NCBI GenBank assembly: GCA_903911355.1
Contig: CAIWDD010000084.1
Coordinates: 1 to 57,446, forward strand
Length of the DNA: 57,446 nucleotides
Reading direction: 5' to 3'
Source of the DNA: an uncultured Nodularia sp.
GTDB lineage: Bacteria > Cyanobacteriota > Cyanobacteriia > Cyanobacteriales > Nostocaceae
Every line of letters starts with the position of its first letter. Position 1 is the first letter of the stretch. A program made the translations under genes and the position numbers. Below, one piece after another: positions 35,049 through 44,504 of the stretch. Under the pieces are notes generated by a model. The model did no database searches, was not told where the DNA came from, and saw only the letters and a program-made list of their open reading frames with translations.

Positions 35049-35486
35049 AAAAAATTAAACTGAAGCCTTCTTTGACATACTCACCGATATTCAAGATCGG
35101 TGATTATTGACAGTTCACAGTAACTCGCTGCCGAAGCAGTCTTATAGTCACTCCCTGTCCATTTAAAGTCGTGCCGATGCCCCATGGCGACTATTGCATT
35201 TTAGCTTTTTGTTGTTTTTTAGGCAAGTTTTTTGCCAAGAATCAAAAAAAAAGCCGTCGTAGAACAACGGGGTTTAAAACCCATTTTTTCGATAAGCTAC
35301 CGAGAAATGAAGCGAGCGATCGCAGTTGATCAATACCTGAATAGTAGGGTGCAAGAACCCATCAGAGAAGACTTTCACAAACAAGACACGTTAAATCAAG
35401 CAAAACCTTTTGTGAGCGGGTATCTTACCTGCTCATTAGCGTAGGTTGACAAGCTCCCCTATGATATTGATAGCCACATCAGTATT
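35049..35486. other. Intergenic region with a hairpin and a possible insertion-element end
   Basis: CACCGAT (35082-35088) pairs with ATCGGTG (35096-35102) just after the TPR gene and could terminate it. The adjoining TTTGACATACTCACCGA resembles terminal sequence of cyanobacterial IS200/IS605-type elements, but no transposase reading frame is present. A 70-codon frame (35232-35444, TTG start, basic N-terminus) has no recognisable family. TTGACA at 35446-35451 may be the -35 element of the next gene. Confidence 0.4.
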
Positions 35487-35834
35487 ATGAGTAACTTCGT
35501 GAACAGACTGTTGATATTGTCAATAACCACAATATTCCTGTTAATAAATAATTTTACCGTGCCAGCCATGGCGGCAGACATCAATCATGGTGCAGAAATC
35601 TTTAGTATTCATTGTGCCGGATGTCATATCAACGGCGGTAACATTATCCGACGGGGAAAAAACTTGAAAAAGCCCGCCCTAGAAAAATATGGTATGAACA
35701 CCATAGAAGCAGTCACATCTATAGTCACCAACGGCAAAAATAATATGTCAGCCTACCAAAACCGCCTCACCCCAGAGGAAATACAAGCAGTAGGGTACTA
35801 TGTACTCCAACAAGCCGAAACCGGTTGGCGTTAA
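35487..35834 (+). CDS. Second cytochrome c6-like protein
   Basis: A paralogue of the cytochrome c6 encoded 2 kb upstream, exported to the lumen or periplasm. The signal peptide runs to VPAMAA, giving mature ADINHGAEIFS. The haem-binding site is CAGCH, the axial Met is in KNNMSAYQNRL, and the C-terminus is YYVLQQAETGW. The 115 residues match the c6 family. The central region (GGNIIRRGKNLKKPALEKYG) has diverged from the first copy, and a Met followed by Ser-Ala-Tyr replaces the usual Met-Pro-Ala-Phe, as in c6-like variants of altered redox potential. It is close to the aldo/keto reductase gene (50 bp), so the two may be co-transcribed. Confidence 0.9.
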   Translation: MSNFVNRLLILSITTIFLLINNFTVPAMAADINHGAEIFSIHCAGCHINGGNIIRRGKNLKKPALEKYGMNTIEAVTSIVTNGKNNMSAYQNRLTPEEIQAVGYYVLQQAETGWR

Positions 35835-35884
35835 ACACCCACAACTGATATCTCAAGTTTGTATAAAAATCAAAGATTAAAAAT

Positions 35885-36904
35885 ATGCTATTACCACCAC
35901 AAAGCCGACTGCAATTCACCCCGGACCTAAATATTTGTCGCATTTTAAATGGGATGTGGCAAGTTTCCGGCGGACACGGACGCATTAACCCCAAAACCGC
36001 AATAGACACCATGTTTCAATACGTGGATGCAGGTTTTACCACTTGGGACTTAGCAGACCATTATGGACCGGCGGAAGATTTTATTGGTGAGTTTCGCCGT
36101 CAAGTGATTAAAACCCGTGGTGAACAGGCTTTAGCTCAGATCCAAGCCTTCACTAAATGGGTACCTCGTCCGGGAAAAATGACCAAAAAGCTCGTAGAGG
36201 AAAATATCAACATCTCCCTCAAAAGGATGGATGTAGGATCTTTAGACCTTATGCAGTTTCATTGGTGGGAATATCGAGATACAAATTATCTAGATGCCCT
36301 TAAGTATATGGCAGAACTGCAAACTGAGGGTAAGATTAAGCATTTAGCCTTAACTAACTTTGATACGGAACACCTGAAAATTATTGTCGATGCAGGGATT
36401 AAAATAGTTTCTAATCAAGTACAATTTTCTGTAGTTGACCGCCGCCCCTTAGTGAATATGGTCCGGTTTTGTCAAGACCATGATATCAAACTCTTTACTT
36501 ACGGTTCTCTGTGCGGTGGTTTGTTATCAGAGAAATATTTGGGTAAATCAGAACCGCGAGGAAGTGAATTAGCTACAGTTAGCTTAAGAAAGTATAAAAA
36601 TATGGTAGATGCTTGGGGTAATTGGCAGTTATTTCAAGAGTTGCTATCTACACTCAAGCAAATTGCTCAAGCTCATAATGTCAGTATTTCTAACGTAGCG
36701 ACACGTTATATTTTAGATCAGCCATCTGTAGGAGGTGTGATCATTGGCGCAAGATTAGGTATATCTGAACACATAGAAGAGAATGGAAAAGTATTTGGTT
36801 TTACCCTAGATACACAGGAAAGCGATCGCATTAATTCTATTTGCAGCCAGTCACGGGATTTATATCAATTAATTGGCGACTGCGGCGACGAGTATCGGCG
36901 ATAA
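35885..36904 (+). CDS. Aldo/keto reductase
   Basis: NADPH-dependent TIM-barrel oxidoreductase. The catalytic tetrad is visible: Asp and Tyr in TTWDLADHYG, Lys in QAFTKWVP, and His in DLMQFHWWEY. The nucleotide-binding C-terminal part has VATRYILDQPSVGGVIIGAR. At 339 residues it is normal for the family. The physiological carbonyl substrate is unknown. The next gene, a VOC-fold protein, follows after 27 bp, which suggests a two-gene carbonyl-related unit (inferred). Confidence 0.92.
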   Translation: MLLPPQSRLQFTPDLNICRILNGMWQVSGGHGRINPKTAIDTMFQYVDAGFTTWDLADHYGPAEDFIGEFRRQVIKTRGEQALAQIQAFTKWVPRPGKMTKKLVEENINISLKRMDVGSLDLMQFHWWEYRDTNYLDALKYMAELQTEGKIKHLALTNFDTEHLKIIVDAGIKIVSNQVQFSVVDRRPLVNMVRFCQDHDIKLFTYGSLCGGLLSEKYLGKSEPRGSELATVSLRKYKNMVDAWGNWQLFQELLSTLKQIAQAHNVSISNVATRYILDQPSVGGVIIGARLGISEHIEENGKVFGFTLDTQESDRINSICSQSRDLYQLIGDCGDEYRR

Positions 36905-36931
36905 CTATAACCAACAGGAGCAGTTTCTAGT

Positions 36932-37396
36932 ATGCAACCTAGCACTACCGCCAAACCCAGCCTTATAGGCGGGAATCTCCGTTCTATCCATCATATTGCC
37001 CTCAATGTCAAGGATATGCAAGCTTCTCGGTACTTTTACGGTACTATCTTAGGTTTGCATGAACTCACAGGGGAGGAAGTACCAGCCACCTTAGTAGAAC
37101 TGGTGAATACAGGGAAAGTCGCTAACTTTGTCACCCCCGATGGGACAATTTTAGATTTATTCTGGACACCGGAATTATCACCACCGGATCCCAATCCAGA
37201 AAAGACCTTTACCAGAGCATACCATCTCGCCTTTGACATAGATCCGCGATTATTTGAGTCAGCTGTCACAGTCCTGAGAGAAAATCACATTGCGATCGCC
37301 CATGGACCTGTGACTCGTCCTACAGGTAAAGGTGTATACTTTTATGATCCCGACGGGTTTATGCTAGAAATTCGCTGCAATCCTACATCAGGTTGA
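36932..37396 (+). CDS. VOC-fold (glyoxalase/bleomycin-resistance) protein
   Basis: A 154-residue metalloenzyme-type fold with two beta-alpha-beta-beta-beta units: SIHHIALNVKDMQASRYFYG at the start with a metal-ligand His, a second ligand in YHLAFDID, and the C-terminal Glu in YDPDGFMLEIRC. Such proteins include glyoxalase I, dioxygenases and antibiotic-resistance proteins, and the substrate cannot be read from sequence. CAGGAG precedes the ATG. It lies 27 bp after the aldo/keto reductase, and both may act on reactive carbonyls. Confidence 0.88.
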   Translation: MQPSTTAKPSLIGGNLRSIHHIALNVKDMQASRYFYGTILGLHELTGEEVPATLVELVNTGKVANFVTPDGTILDLFWTPELSPPDPNPEKTFTRAYHLAFDIDPRLFESAVTVLRENHIAIAHGPVTRPTGKGVYFYDPDGFMLEIRCNPTSG

Positions 37397-37454
37397 AAAT
37401 ATCAACTAGTCTGGTGGGTACACCCTGCTGAAGCAGAACTCGCAGGGTAGCATC

Positions 37455-37808
37455 TTAACCAAAAGTTGAGTTGTTCCAACCCCACATTGTAGCCTTAACA
37501 TCCACAAATTCTATATAAATCCGATTTTCTGGGACACCTAAATAATGGTGAATCTTTTGGCAAAACTCATGAGTCATGGCTTGAGTTTGCTGATGTTTCA
37601 TAGTTCCTATGCTTTTAATTTCAATATAGCAAGCCGGGTCTGTAGTCCCTGCAAAGGTCATAGGAATACCGGACTCAAAGGAGGTCATCACGTAAGATTC
37701 AGGTTTACCTAAATGTTGTGCTAACTTGCTAGATAAGCTTTTCAGCATGCTTTCAACATCTGCTTTGTGAGGCATAGATACAGAAGTTTGGACTTTGATT
37801 AAAGGCAT
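37455..37808 (-). CDS. MIF / tautomerase-superfamily protein
   Basis: A 117-residue homologue of macrophage migration inhibitory factor. The N-terminus MPLIKVQTSV supplies the catalytic Pro2 after Met removal. The family blocks KPESYVMTSFESG, MTFAGTTDPACYIEIKSIG, RIYIEFVDVKATMWGWN and the end STFG are all present. MIF proteins are trimers with keto-enol tautomerase activity. Homologues are conserved in cyanobacteria, where the role is unknown. It is encoded alone on the minus strand. Confidence 0.92.
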   Translation of the reverse strand: MPLIKVQTSVSMPHKADVESMLKSLSSKLAQHLGKPESYVMTSFESGIPMTFAGTTDPACYIEIKSIGTMKHQQTQAMTHEFCQKIHHYLGVPENRIYIEFVDVKATMWGWNNSTFG

Positions 37809-37904
37809 GGTATTGAGTTAAAATTACAGTTTTTGTGCATATTGTGCATATCATATATTTAACTTTATCGGACTCCGGGTGAAATAGATATAGCTCACAG
37901 ATGT

Positions 37905-38711
37905 TTAATCATGAGATGAGCGAAATATATGACTATGTTCGGGATGGTATAAACGGGATCTCCGAACTAGGGGCGTGGCCCATGGACGTTGTGCGGGTGA
38001 AAGTGCGGGACTAATGATGTAAAGTGTGGTACGAATTAGGTTTTCTTTATGGGTACAGTTTGCCATTTCCCCCAGGGGGACAACCATGATTTTCTCATCA
38101 GGCCAACCAATGCGAAAGCAAATTGCTACTGGGGTGTCCTCGGGATAATGTGCTAAAAGTTTGGCTTGGGCGGTTTCTATGTGACGCGCACTTAGATACA
38201 AACACAGACTAGCTTGATGTGCTGCTAGGGCGGCTAATTCCTCCGATGGGGGAACGTGGGTACGTCCACTGGAGCGGGTGAGAATAATGGTTTGAACTAA
38301 ACCGGGTACGGTTAATTCAATTTTGAGCTTCGCCGCTGCAGCTTGAAAGGCGCTAATACCTGGGATGATCTCAAAGGGGATATTAGCCTCCGCTAAGAGT
38401 TGCATTTGCTCATAGATAGCACTGTAAAGGCTGGGATCTCCAGAATGGAGACGGACTACAGATTTATGCGATCGCACTGCTGCAATCATCAGTGCTAGAA
38501 TTTCCTCTAAGGTCTTATTTGCAGTGGGAATAATTTCCGCATCTTCTCGACATAAATTTACAATTTCTGCCGGTATTAAAGAATCAGCAAATAAAATTAC
38601 ATCTGCAAGGGACAGGAGTTTCTGGGCCTTGACTGTTAATAAATCGGGATCTCCTGGACCTGCTCCCACAATATAAACTGCTGGCTGGGTAATATCTAGA
38701 TTATTTTTCAT
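37905..38711 (-). CDS. cobM: Precorrin-4 C11-methyltransferase
   Basis: SAM-dependent methyltransferase of the corrin (vitamin B12) pathway that methylates C11 of precorrin-4. It has the family SAM site AVYIVGAGPGDPDLLTVKAQ, then LFADSLIP, the RLHSGDPSLY motif, IPGISAFQAAAAKL and ILTRSSGRTHVPPSEEL, the last diagnostic for CobM/CbiF rather than other corrin methyltransferases. At 268 residues it is normal length. No other cob gene is adjacent, which is common in cyanobacteria, where the pathway genes are scattered. Confidence 0.95.
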   Translation of the reverse strand: MKNNLDITQPAVYIVGAGPGDPDLLTVKAQKLLSLADVILFADSLIPAEIVNLCREDAEIIPTANKTLEEILALMIAAVRSHKSVVRLHSGDPSLYSAIYEQMQLLAEANIPFEIIPGISAFQAAAAKLKIELTVPGLVQTIILTRSSGRTHVPPSEELAALAAHQASLCLYLSARHIETAQAKLLAHYPEDTPVAICFRIGWPDEKIMVVPLGEMANCTHKENLIRTTLYIISPALSPAQRPWATPLVRRSRLYHPEHSHIFRSSHD

Positions 38712-38848
38712 ACAAATAATAATGACTTATTTTCTGTAATTTACGCGAGATATAAATGGGAAAAACCTTTTTTTGGGATTTTTGCCCTAAAGTTCCGGAT
38801 TGCTCCCTAATTATTAGTAGAGATGAATGGTAGATGCACCCTGGTTAG

Positions 38849-38880
38849 GCCCTAGAGTTTACTCTGGGGCATTTTTTCCT
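38849..38880 (+). terminator. Strong terminator on the plus strand between cobM and lgt
   Basis: GCCCTAGAGT (38849-38858) pairs with ACTCTGGGGC (38861-38870) with one G-U pair, followed by ATTTTTTCCTTTT. The T-run follows only on the plus strand, while both neighbouring genes run on the minus strand. It may end an unannotated plus-strand transcript. Confidence 0.65.
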
Positions 38881-38885
38881 TTTCC

Positions 38886-39764
38886 CTATATATCCCTCAT
38901 TCCTTGATCCCGATGGGGAGGCGGAATTAAATCAGGTAAAGGGCGTTTAAATAAGTAGAGCCAAGCTAATCCAGCTAGTCCCAGCACAATAGCAATTAAA
39001 CTGACAACTTGTGCAATACGAAGGGATCCCAGCATTAAACTATCAATGCGAAAGCCTTCAATCCAGAAGCGGCCTAAACTGTAACCCACCACATAAAATA
39101 AAAATATTGTCCCTAAGCGCCAGGGTGATTTCCCAGATAAACCCCGGAAAAATAAAGTAATCAGCAAAGCGAATACTATTAAATTCCACAGGGATTCGTA
39201 GAGAAATGTGGGATGAAAATATTCAAAATTAACTAAAGCTAAAGGACGGTTTTGTGGGGGAATATATAGCTTCCAAGGTAAATTAGTAGGACGACCAAAG
39301 GCTTCGGAGTTAAAGAAGTTACCCCAACGTCCAATTGCTTGTCCTAAAATTAGCGAAGGGGCGACTAAATCAGCTAATTGCCAAAAAGAAACTCTATTGA
39401 GTTTAGCAAAGATTAAAGCTGCTAAAGTACCACCGATAATCGCTCCGTGAATGGCAATACCTCCTTGCCAAATAGCGATAATTCTCTCTGGATGCTGCTC
39501 ATATTCTGACCATTGAAACAAAACATAATAAAGCCGCGCTGCGGGAATCGCCCCAATCACTAACCAAATTGATAAATCAGCAATCAATTCTGGATTAACA
39601 TGACGGCGCTTTGCTAGATACTGGGAAAGGCTCACACCGATGATGACTGCTATGGCAATTAACAATCCATACCAGCGGATACTGATAGGCCCTATGTCCA
39701 GGATCACTGGTCCGGGAGAAGTAAATTCAAATGCTAAAGGCAAAGTGTAAATATCCAGTCCCAT
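38886..39764 (-). CDS. lgt: Prolipoprotein diacylglyceryl transferase
   Basis: Membrane enzyme that adds diacylglycerol to the lipobox cysteine of prolipoproteins, such as the iron-binding lipoprotein at 2.2 kb. It has about seven membrane segments. The Lgt signature is [17 protein letters not shown], and the conserved IRWYGLLIA and [12 protein letters not shown] are present, the last carrying conserved catalytic-region residues. At 292 residues it is normal length. The terminal segment is followed by a short polar tail. Confidence 0.96.
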   Translation of the reverse strand: MGLDIYTLPLAFEFTSPGPVILDIGPISIRWYGLLIAIAVIIGVSLSQYLAKRRHVNPELIADLSIWLVIGAIPAARLYYVLFQWSEYEQHPERIIAIWQGGIAIHGAIIGGTLAALIFAKLNRVSFWQLADLVAPSLILGQAIGRWGNFFNSEAFGRPTNLPWKLYIPPQNRPLALVNFEYFHPTFLYESLWNLIVFALLITLFFRGLSGKSPWRLGTIFLFYVVGYSLGRFWIEGFRIDSLMLGSLRIAQVVSLIAIVLGLAGLAWLYLFKRPLPDLIPPPHRDQGMRDI

Positions 39765-39827
39765 GTAAATTACGAGTTGCGTTCCTGGTAAGACATATTT
39801 ATTATGGCAGAACTAACATTAACACTG

Positions 39828-40145
39828 AGAGGATGTTTGGAAAGTATTAAACAGGTAATTTTTATATTAGGGAACAGGGAACAGGGAACAGGGAACAGGG
39901 AATGAGGAATGAGGAATGAGGAATGAGGAATGAGGAACAGGTAACAGGTAACAGGTAACAGGGAATGAGGAATGAGGAATGAGGAATGGGTAACAGGTAA
40001 CAGGTAACAGGGAATGAGGAATGGGTAACACACCGAACACACCAAAACAATAAAAAAAATCCAGTCCCATCCCCTTACAAGGGGAGGGTTAGGGTGGGGT
40101 CAAACAATAATTGATACAGTAATCATGACTTATCAAACATCCACT
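39828..40145. repeat. Dispersed inverted-repeat element, copy C, with the largest heptamer array
   Basis: 318 bp, same orientation as copy B. It starts AGAGGATGTTTGG and ends CTTATCAAACATCCACT. The heptamer array at about 39870-40031 holds roughly 22 units of three types (GGGAACA, GGAATGA, GGTAACA) in mixed blocks. It then continues with CACACCGAACACACC, the hairpin and TTGATACAGTAATCATGA. It lies between divergent lgt and coaD. Minus-strand frames rich in Pro-Cys-Ser-Leu are translations of the array, not genes. Confidence 0.87.
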
Positions 40146-40263
40146 GAAGCTAGTATGAAAACCCTATGAGGTATTTACACCTGAGTCATTTTGTGTTAAA
40201 CTGATCATAGTAAGGGTTATTAGACTAGCTTTAATATATTGAATTTGGTATATTGAAAATTTT

Positions 40264-40758
40264 GTGATTGCTATTTATCCCGGCAGCTTTGACCCCATCA
40301 CTTTAGGTCACCTTGATATCATTCAGCGTGGTAGTCGGCTGTTTGACCGGGTGATTGTTGCTGTGCTACGGAATCCGAATAAAGTACCATTGTTTACTGT
40401 ACAGGAAAGATTAAATCAAATTCGGCGCACTACTCAACATCTGAAGAATGTGGAAGTGGATGGTTTTGACGGTTTGACTGTTAAGTATGCCCAACAAAGA
40501 CACGCACAGGTTTTACTACGAGGCTTACGGGCAATTTCCGACTTTGAAGTGGAGCTGCAAATGGCTCATACTAATAAAACTATTTCCACTCAAATAGAAA
40601 CAGTTTTTCTGGCAACATCTAATGAGTATAGTTTTTTGAGTAGTAGTGTGGTAAAAGAGATTGCAAGGTTTGGCGGATCTGTTGATCATCTTGTTCCCCA
40701 AGAAATTGCCCTGGATATATATAAATGCTACAATCACACCTATCCCACGACCAATTGA
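40264..40758 (+). CDS. coaD: Phosphopantetheine adenylyltransferase
   Basis: Fourth step of coenzyme A synthesis: adenylates 4'-phosphopantetheine to dephospho-CoA. The nucleotidyltransferase motif is [16 protein letters not shown], followed by [19 protein letters not shown] and the ATP-binding [17 protein letters not shown]. It is 164 residues with a GTG start at 40264 just before the conserved [10 protein letters not shown]. It overlaps the next gene by 34 bp in another frame, which indicates translational coupling. Confidence 0.96.
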   Translation: MIAIYPGSFDPITLGHLDIIQRGSRLFDRVIVAVLRNPNKVPLFTVQERLNQIRRTTQHLKNVEVDGFDGLTVKYAQQRHAQVLLRGLRAISDFEVELQMAHTNKTISTQIETVFLATSNEYSFLSSSVVKEIARFGGSVDHLVPQEIALDIYKCYNHTYPTTN

Positions 40759-41396
40759 ATGACAACGGTAGTTATTCCCCCTCTGAAGAGGAGTATATCA
40801 ACGGAACGCAAAGCGTCAATATTATCGAGGAACTTAATCGTTTAGAGGATTTAATTCTCTATGGTTTTTGTATTCCTTTCACGGGACGCACTATAGTTGA
40901 TGAAGATAAGCTGATTGAGCAAATCGATTTTATTCGCCTGTCTTTACCAGGGATTTTTCAGGAAGCTACTTTTGTGCTGCAACAAAAGGAAGAGGTTCTG
41001 CTGGAAGCTCAAGAGTATGGACGGCAAATTATTGAAGCGGCTCAAGCTAAACGAGGGCAAATTTTAGCTGAAAGTGATATCCTCAGGGAAGCGGAACAAA
41101 AGGCCCAGGAGTTGCGCAGACAAGTTGAGCAGGAATGCGAGGCGATGATGCAAGCTACTCTGGCGGAAATTGACCAAAAGCGCCGCAGTTGTGAGGAGGA
41201 GTTGGAGCAGTTGCGACGAACTGCTGTAGCTCAAGCTCAAGAAATCGAAAATGGCGCGGATGAATACGCTGATACTGTACTGGAAAATATGGAGAAGGAT
41301 TTGCAGGAGATGTTACGTATTATTGTTAATGGTCGCCAGCAGTTGCGCAGTAATACACCTCCTAGCGGTAACTCACACTCTCCCCACCAGAAATAG
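40725..41396 (+). CDS. Coiled-coil (DivIVA-like) protein
   Basis: A 223-residue protein with an N-terminal region containing [19 protein letters not shown] and [18 protein letters not shown]. From about residue 80 to 210 it is a long charged coiled coil ([39 protein letters not shown]). No signal or membrane segment is seen. Similar proteins next to coaD in cyanobacteria are annotated as DivIVA-like or as ATP synthase b-like, neither proven. The start at 40725 overlaps coaD by 34 bp. Confidence 0.75.
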   Translation: MLQSHLSHDQLNDNGSYSPSEEEYINGTQSVNIIEELNRLEDLILYGFCIPFTGRTIVDEDKLIEQIDFIRLSLPGIFQEATFVLQQKEEVLLEAQEYGRQIIEAAQAKRGQILAESDILREAEQKAQELRRQVEQECEAMMQATLAEIDQKRRSCEEELEQLRRTAVAQAQEIENGADEYADTVLENMEKDLQEMLRIIVNGRQQLRSNTPPSGNSHSPHQK

Positions 41397-41523
41397 TTGA
41401 CAGTCTCAGTTGATCTGACGCCACTGCTGCTCTAGACTCAGAGTATAAGAGTGAAGCTGGTTAGTATATTCATCTGTGTGTTTTCATACCTCATAGGCAT
41501 TATTAGTGAAGGTTTCAAATTTT

Positions 41524-42852
41524 CTATAAAGTGTAGGTGAAGTCATTTACCAACATTCCTGGAACGAGACTACCTCCTAATTGGCGACTCTCGTAAGTTC
41601 CCACATCGGGGATGAACTCTTGAAAGTTGGTGAACTCTACAAGATTATCTCCCCAGAAACGATAGAGACTTTCATCAAAGCGTAAATTCTCTATGGGGGC
41701 GATGATTTCCCCTTGTTCTACCCAAAAACAAGCATAACGAGTCATCCCGGTAATTCTCCCGGTGGGGCGATCGCTCCAGTTGAGGTAATGTAGATTGGAT
41801 ATATATAGTCCTGTATCTAAACTCCTGAGAATATCGTCAACGCCTAAATTACCCGGACTGATTTGGGGCGATCGCAAGGTTTCGGAGCTATTAGCACCGT
41901 TGGCGGTTTTACCGTATTCCTTGGCGGTGCGAGAATTAACTAGAGTATTAACTAAAACCCCCTGTGTAATTATGGGTAATTCAGGAGCTACCATTTCTCC
42001 TAATTGATTAAATCGCGGTACAAACCCCTGTTGAAAATTTTCTTTTAAACTAAACTTGGGGGAGAGTTGTTTTTCTTGGCGTGATAGCATAGCCAAAGCA
42101 CTGTTTCCCTGTTGTAAATCAGCTTCACTCACCGCTGACCAAGAAAGCATATCTAATAAATCTGCTACCGCTGCGGGAGCAAAATAAGTTTTATACTGTC
42201 CGGGTGTCAATTGTTTAGCTGGACGGGAAAGTAATTTTAGTTGGGTTTTAGCTTGGTTAATCTTGGCGATGTAAGCGCTGTCATCCCAATGACTACCGGC
42301 CAGGATGACTTTAACTGCTTGTCCACAGGTATCAAATAGGGAATAATCTAAGGTAAAGGTATCAGTGGTGAACCAGTGTTTTTGACCTTGAGAATCAGCA
42401 TAGGCTTTAATGACTAACCCTCCGGCATAAAGACCAGTAAAGTCTAATTCTCCCACCTGGGCTAATATAGTTGGAACTACGGAATCTGGTGGTAATAATT
42501 GCCCAGAATTGACTTCGCGACTAATATTATTGCCTGATGGTAAGACTAAATAGGGGTCAAGGGGTAAAACTTTTAATTCTTGGCGCAGTTCGAGTAATGC
42601 TGTGTGTGCTGCGAGGGAGTCTATTTCCCTGTTTCCTGTCAGGGGAAAACAGCGAAAGCTACGGCGCTGATTTTCCATTAAGCTCAATTCTATGGAACCG
42701 TCAGCAACTACACCTGTTTGTCTGACTTTCCCATGGTTGAAACGAGTAAATTGGCTGTGTTCGCTGCTGAGCGTGAGGGTAAATTCTTCGGTGACTGTTT
42801 TTTCTATGAGTAGTGTTTCTATAAGTTGATTGAAGCTGTTTTCTAAAGTCAT
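41524..42852 (-). CDS. TldE/PmbA-type peptidase subunit
   Basis: A 442-residue protein of the TldD/TldE family. In characterised bacteria the two form a heterodimeric metalloprotease that degrades unfolded peptides. This subunit lacks the HExxxH zinc motif, as TldE/PmbA proteins do. It keeps the family features GVVADGSIEL, the middle block STETLRSPQISPGNLGVDD-like region (residues about 330-350) and the C-terminal SRQLGGSLVPGMLVNDFTYT. The tldD partner lies 98 bp upstream on the same strand, so the pair is an operon. Confidence 0.85.
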   Translation of the reverse strand: MTLENSFNQLIETLLIEKTVTEEFTLTLSSEHSQFTRFNHGKVRQTGVVADGSIELSLMENQRRSFRCFPLTGNREIDSLAAHTALLELRQELKVLPLDPYLVLPSGNNISREVNSGQLLPPDSVVPTILAQVGELDFTGLYAGGLVIKAYADSQGQKHWFTTDTFTLDYSLFDTCGQAVKVILAGSHWDDSAYIAKINQAKTQLKLLSRPAKQLTPGQYKTYFAPAAVADLLDMLSWSAVSEADLQQGNSALAMLSRQEKQLSPKFSLKENFQQGFVPRFNQLGEMVAPELPIITQGVLVNTLVNSRTAKEYGKTANGANSSETLRSPQISPGNLGVDDILRSLDTGLYISNLHYLNWSDRPTGRITGMTRYACFWVEQGEIIAPIENLRFDESLYRFWGDNLVEFTNFQEFIPDVGTYESRQLGGSLVPGMLVNDFTYTL

Positions 42853-42950
42853 GGGGTGTTTTTGAGGGGGAATTTCTGGGGATAGTTAGGGATGAGGGGG
42901 TTTAATATAGCAAGAGTCGCAGGGTTCTTGTGGGTGGGGTAAGCAGTTGT

Positions 42951-44387
42951 TTAACCACCGCCAAAAACTTCGACATTAGCAAATACACACAGGGGGGAAC
43001 CATGTCCTACCCAAATGGCTTGGTTGGGTTCACCTTTACCACACATGGCGGTACCATACATTTCCCAGGTGTCGGCATTGCCTATGTGGGTGAGACTGTG
43101 CCAAAATTCGGGGGTGGTGGCTCTATAGTTGGGGTTGCGTATGGTTTTGGTGAGTTGACCGTTTTCAATTAGTTTGCCATATTCACAACCAAATTGGAAT
43201 TTATAACGGCGGTCGTCTATTGACCAGGATCGATTGGATTCCATGTAAATTCCGTGTTCTATACCGCTGATGATTTCTGCTGTGGTTTGGTTCCCTGGTT
43301 CTAGGTTTAAGTTAGCCATGCGGTCTATGGGGGGACGGTTCCAGGAACAAGCACGGGCGCAAGCTACACCGGGTATATTGGCTCTAGCTTGGCTTTCTAA
43401 GCTACCTAGTCCCCTTTGTAGTACGCCTTGTTTAATTACATATTCTTTTGTGGCTACTGCGCCTGTATCATCAAATCCGTAGCTAGCAAATTCACCGGGT
43501 ACGGTGGGGTCAAAGGTGATGTTCATCAGGGGCGAACCGTATGCTAGGTTACCAAAGTCACTGGGTTTGACGAAGCTCCCCCCGGCGTAGTTGCGTTCGT
43601 CTCCTAAAATTCGGTCAATTTCTAGGGGATGTCCGACGCTTTCGTGAATTTGCAGCATCATTTGGTCTGGTGCTAGGAGTAGGTTGGTGCGGGTGTTGGG
43701 ACATTCTGTGGCGGTTAGCAGTTCTACTGCTTGCTCCCCAACTTGCTGCACTCGCTGCCATAATTGCTCTTGTTTTAATAGCTCCCATCCGCCTTGATAG
43801 CAGTGTGCTTGCCAACCGTTGTTACTGCGTTGTTGGACTATTGTACCATCTTGGGCGATCGCGCCGTAATGGGTTCCTAGGGAGACAATTTTTTGATATA
43901 CTTGGGAACCGTTGCTGCTGACAAACCAAGTTTCTCTCTCGGTGGTGCTGGCGCTGGCTGAGGTTTGAACAATTTTGTCATTAACTTTTAACCCCTGACA
44001 TATACGCACCAAGAAATTATTGATTTCTCCAGGACACAAACCATCTAAGGGTTCTAGGTAGGGTGAGTTATATTCCCCCACTACTTTAGGGCGTTGATTG
44101 GCGTTAAAGGGATATATCCACCATTTGCTTGCTGCTAGTGCTTGTTGATATGCTGTATGGGCTGCTGCTTGTAGTGATGGTAATTCTAGGGAGGTTGTGG
44201 CTGCATAACCTATACAGCCATTAACTAAAACTTCTAGCATAGCTCCCATGGTGGAGGTTTTACCGTTGATTTGGGGTAACCCATCCCGCACATGACGAGT
44301 GGAGGCGTTTGTCTTGACGGCTCTAATTCCAATCCAATCAGCTGCAATGTTGAGATTAGCGATCGCTTGTGTAAGTTCAGACCACAT
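42951..44387 (-). CDS. tldD: TldD-type zinc peptidase subunit
   Basis: Catalytic subunit of the TldD/TldE protease. The metal site is the family HExxxH motif in MLQIHESVGHPLEIDRILG, and the downstream third ligand region is in CARACSWNRPPIDRMANL. The C-terminus ANVEVFGGG is typical of the family. At 478 residues it is normal length. It is first in a two-gene operon with the TldE subunit. The starting MWSELTQAIANLNIAADWIG has no signal peptide, consistent with a cytoplasmic enzyme. Confidence 0.93.
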   Translation of the reverse strand: MWSELTQAIANLNIAADWIGIRAVKTNASTRHVRDGLPQINGKTSTMGAMLEVLVNGCIGYAATTSLELPSLQAAAHTAYQQALAASKWWIYPFNANQRPKVVGEYNSPYLEPLDGLCPGEINNFLVRICQGLKVNDKIVQTSASASTTERETWFVSSNGSQVYQKIVSLGTHYGAIAQDGTIVQQRSNNGWQAHCYQGGWELLKQEQLWQRVQQVGEQAVELLTATECPNTRTNLLLAPDQMMLQIHESVGHPLEIDRILGDERNYAGGSFVKPSDFGNLAYGSPLMNITFDPTVPGEFASYGFDDTGAVATKEYVIKQGVLQRGLGSLESQARANIPGVACARACSWNRPPIDRMANLNLEPGNQTTAEIISGIEHGIYMESNRSWSIDDRRYKFQFGCEYGKLIENGQLTKTIRNPNYRATTPEFWHSLTHIGNADTWEMYGTAMCGKGEPNQAIWVGHGSPLCVFANVEVFGGG

Positions 44388-44504
44388 ATTGATAGGAAAT
44401 TATGAATACGTTAATTAGTAATTAATTCTTTATACTATAAAATTACAATGTCTAAACCCCAAACTCCCGCACCAAACTATACAGCTGCGGGAATAGGTTG
44501 ATTT

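Noticed and set aside
35232-35444. 70-codon frame before the second cytochrome c6
   Set aside because: TTG start without a ribosome site and no known family; kept only as a remark in the intergenic entry.
37905-38711. Vitamin B12 riboswitch for cobM
   Set aside because: The upstream DNA lacks a recognisable B12-box; the only strong hairpin faces the other strand.
39770-40070. Three overlapping minus-strand frames in repeat copy C
   Set aside because: They read through the heptamer array in different frames; the repetitive peptides come from the repeats.
40725-41396. Calling the coiled-coil protein ATP synthase subunit b
   Set aside because: No N-terminal membrane segment is visible and no other ATP synthase gene is near.
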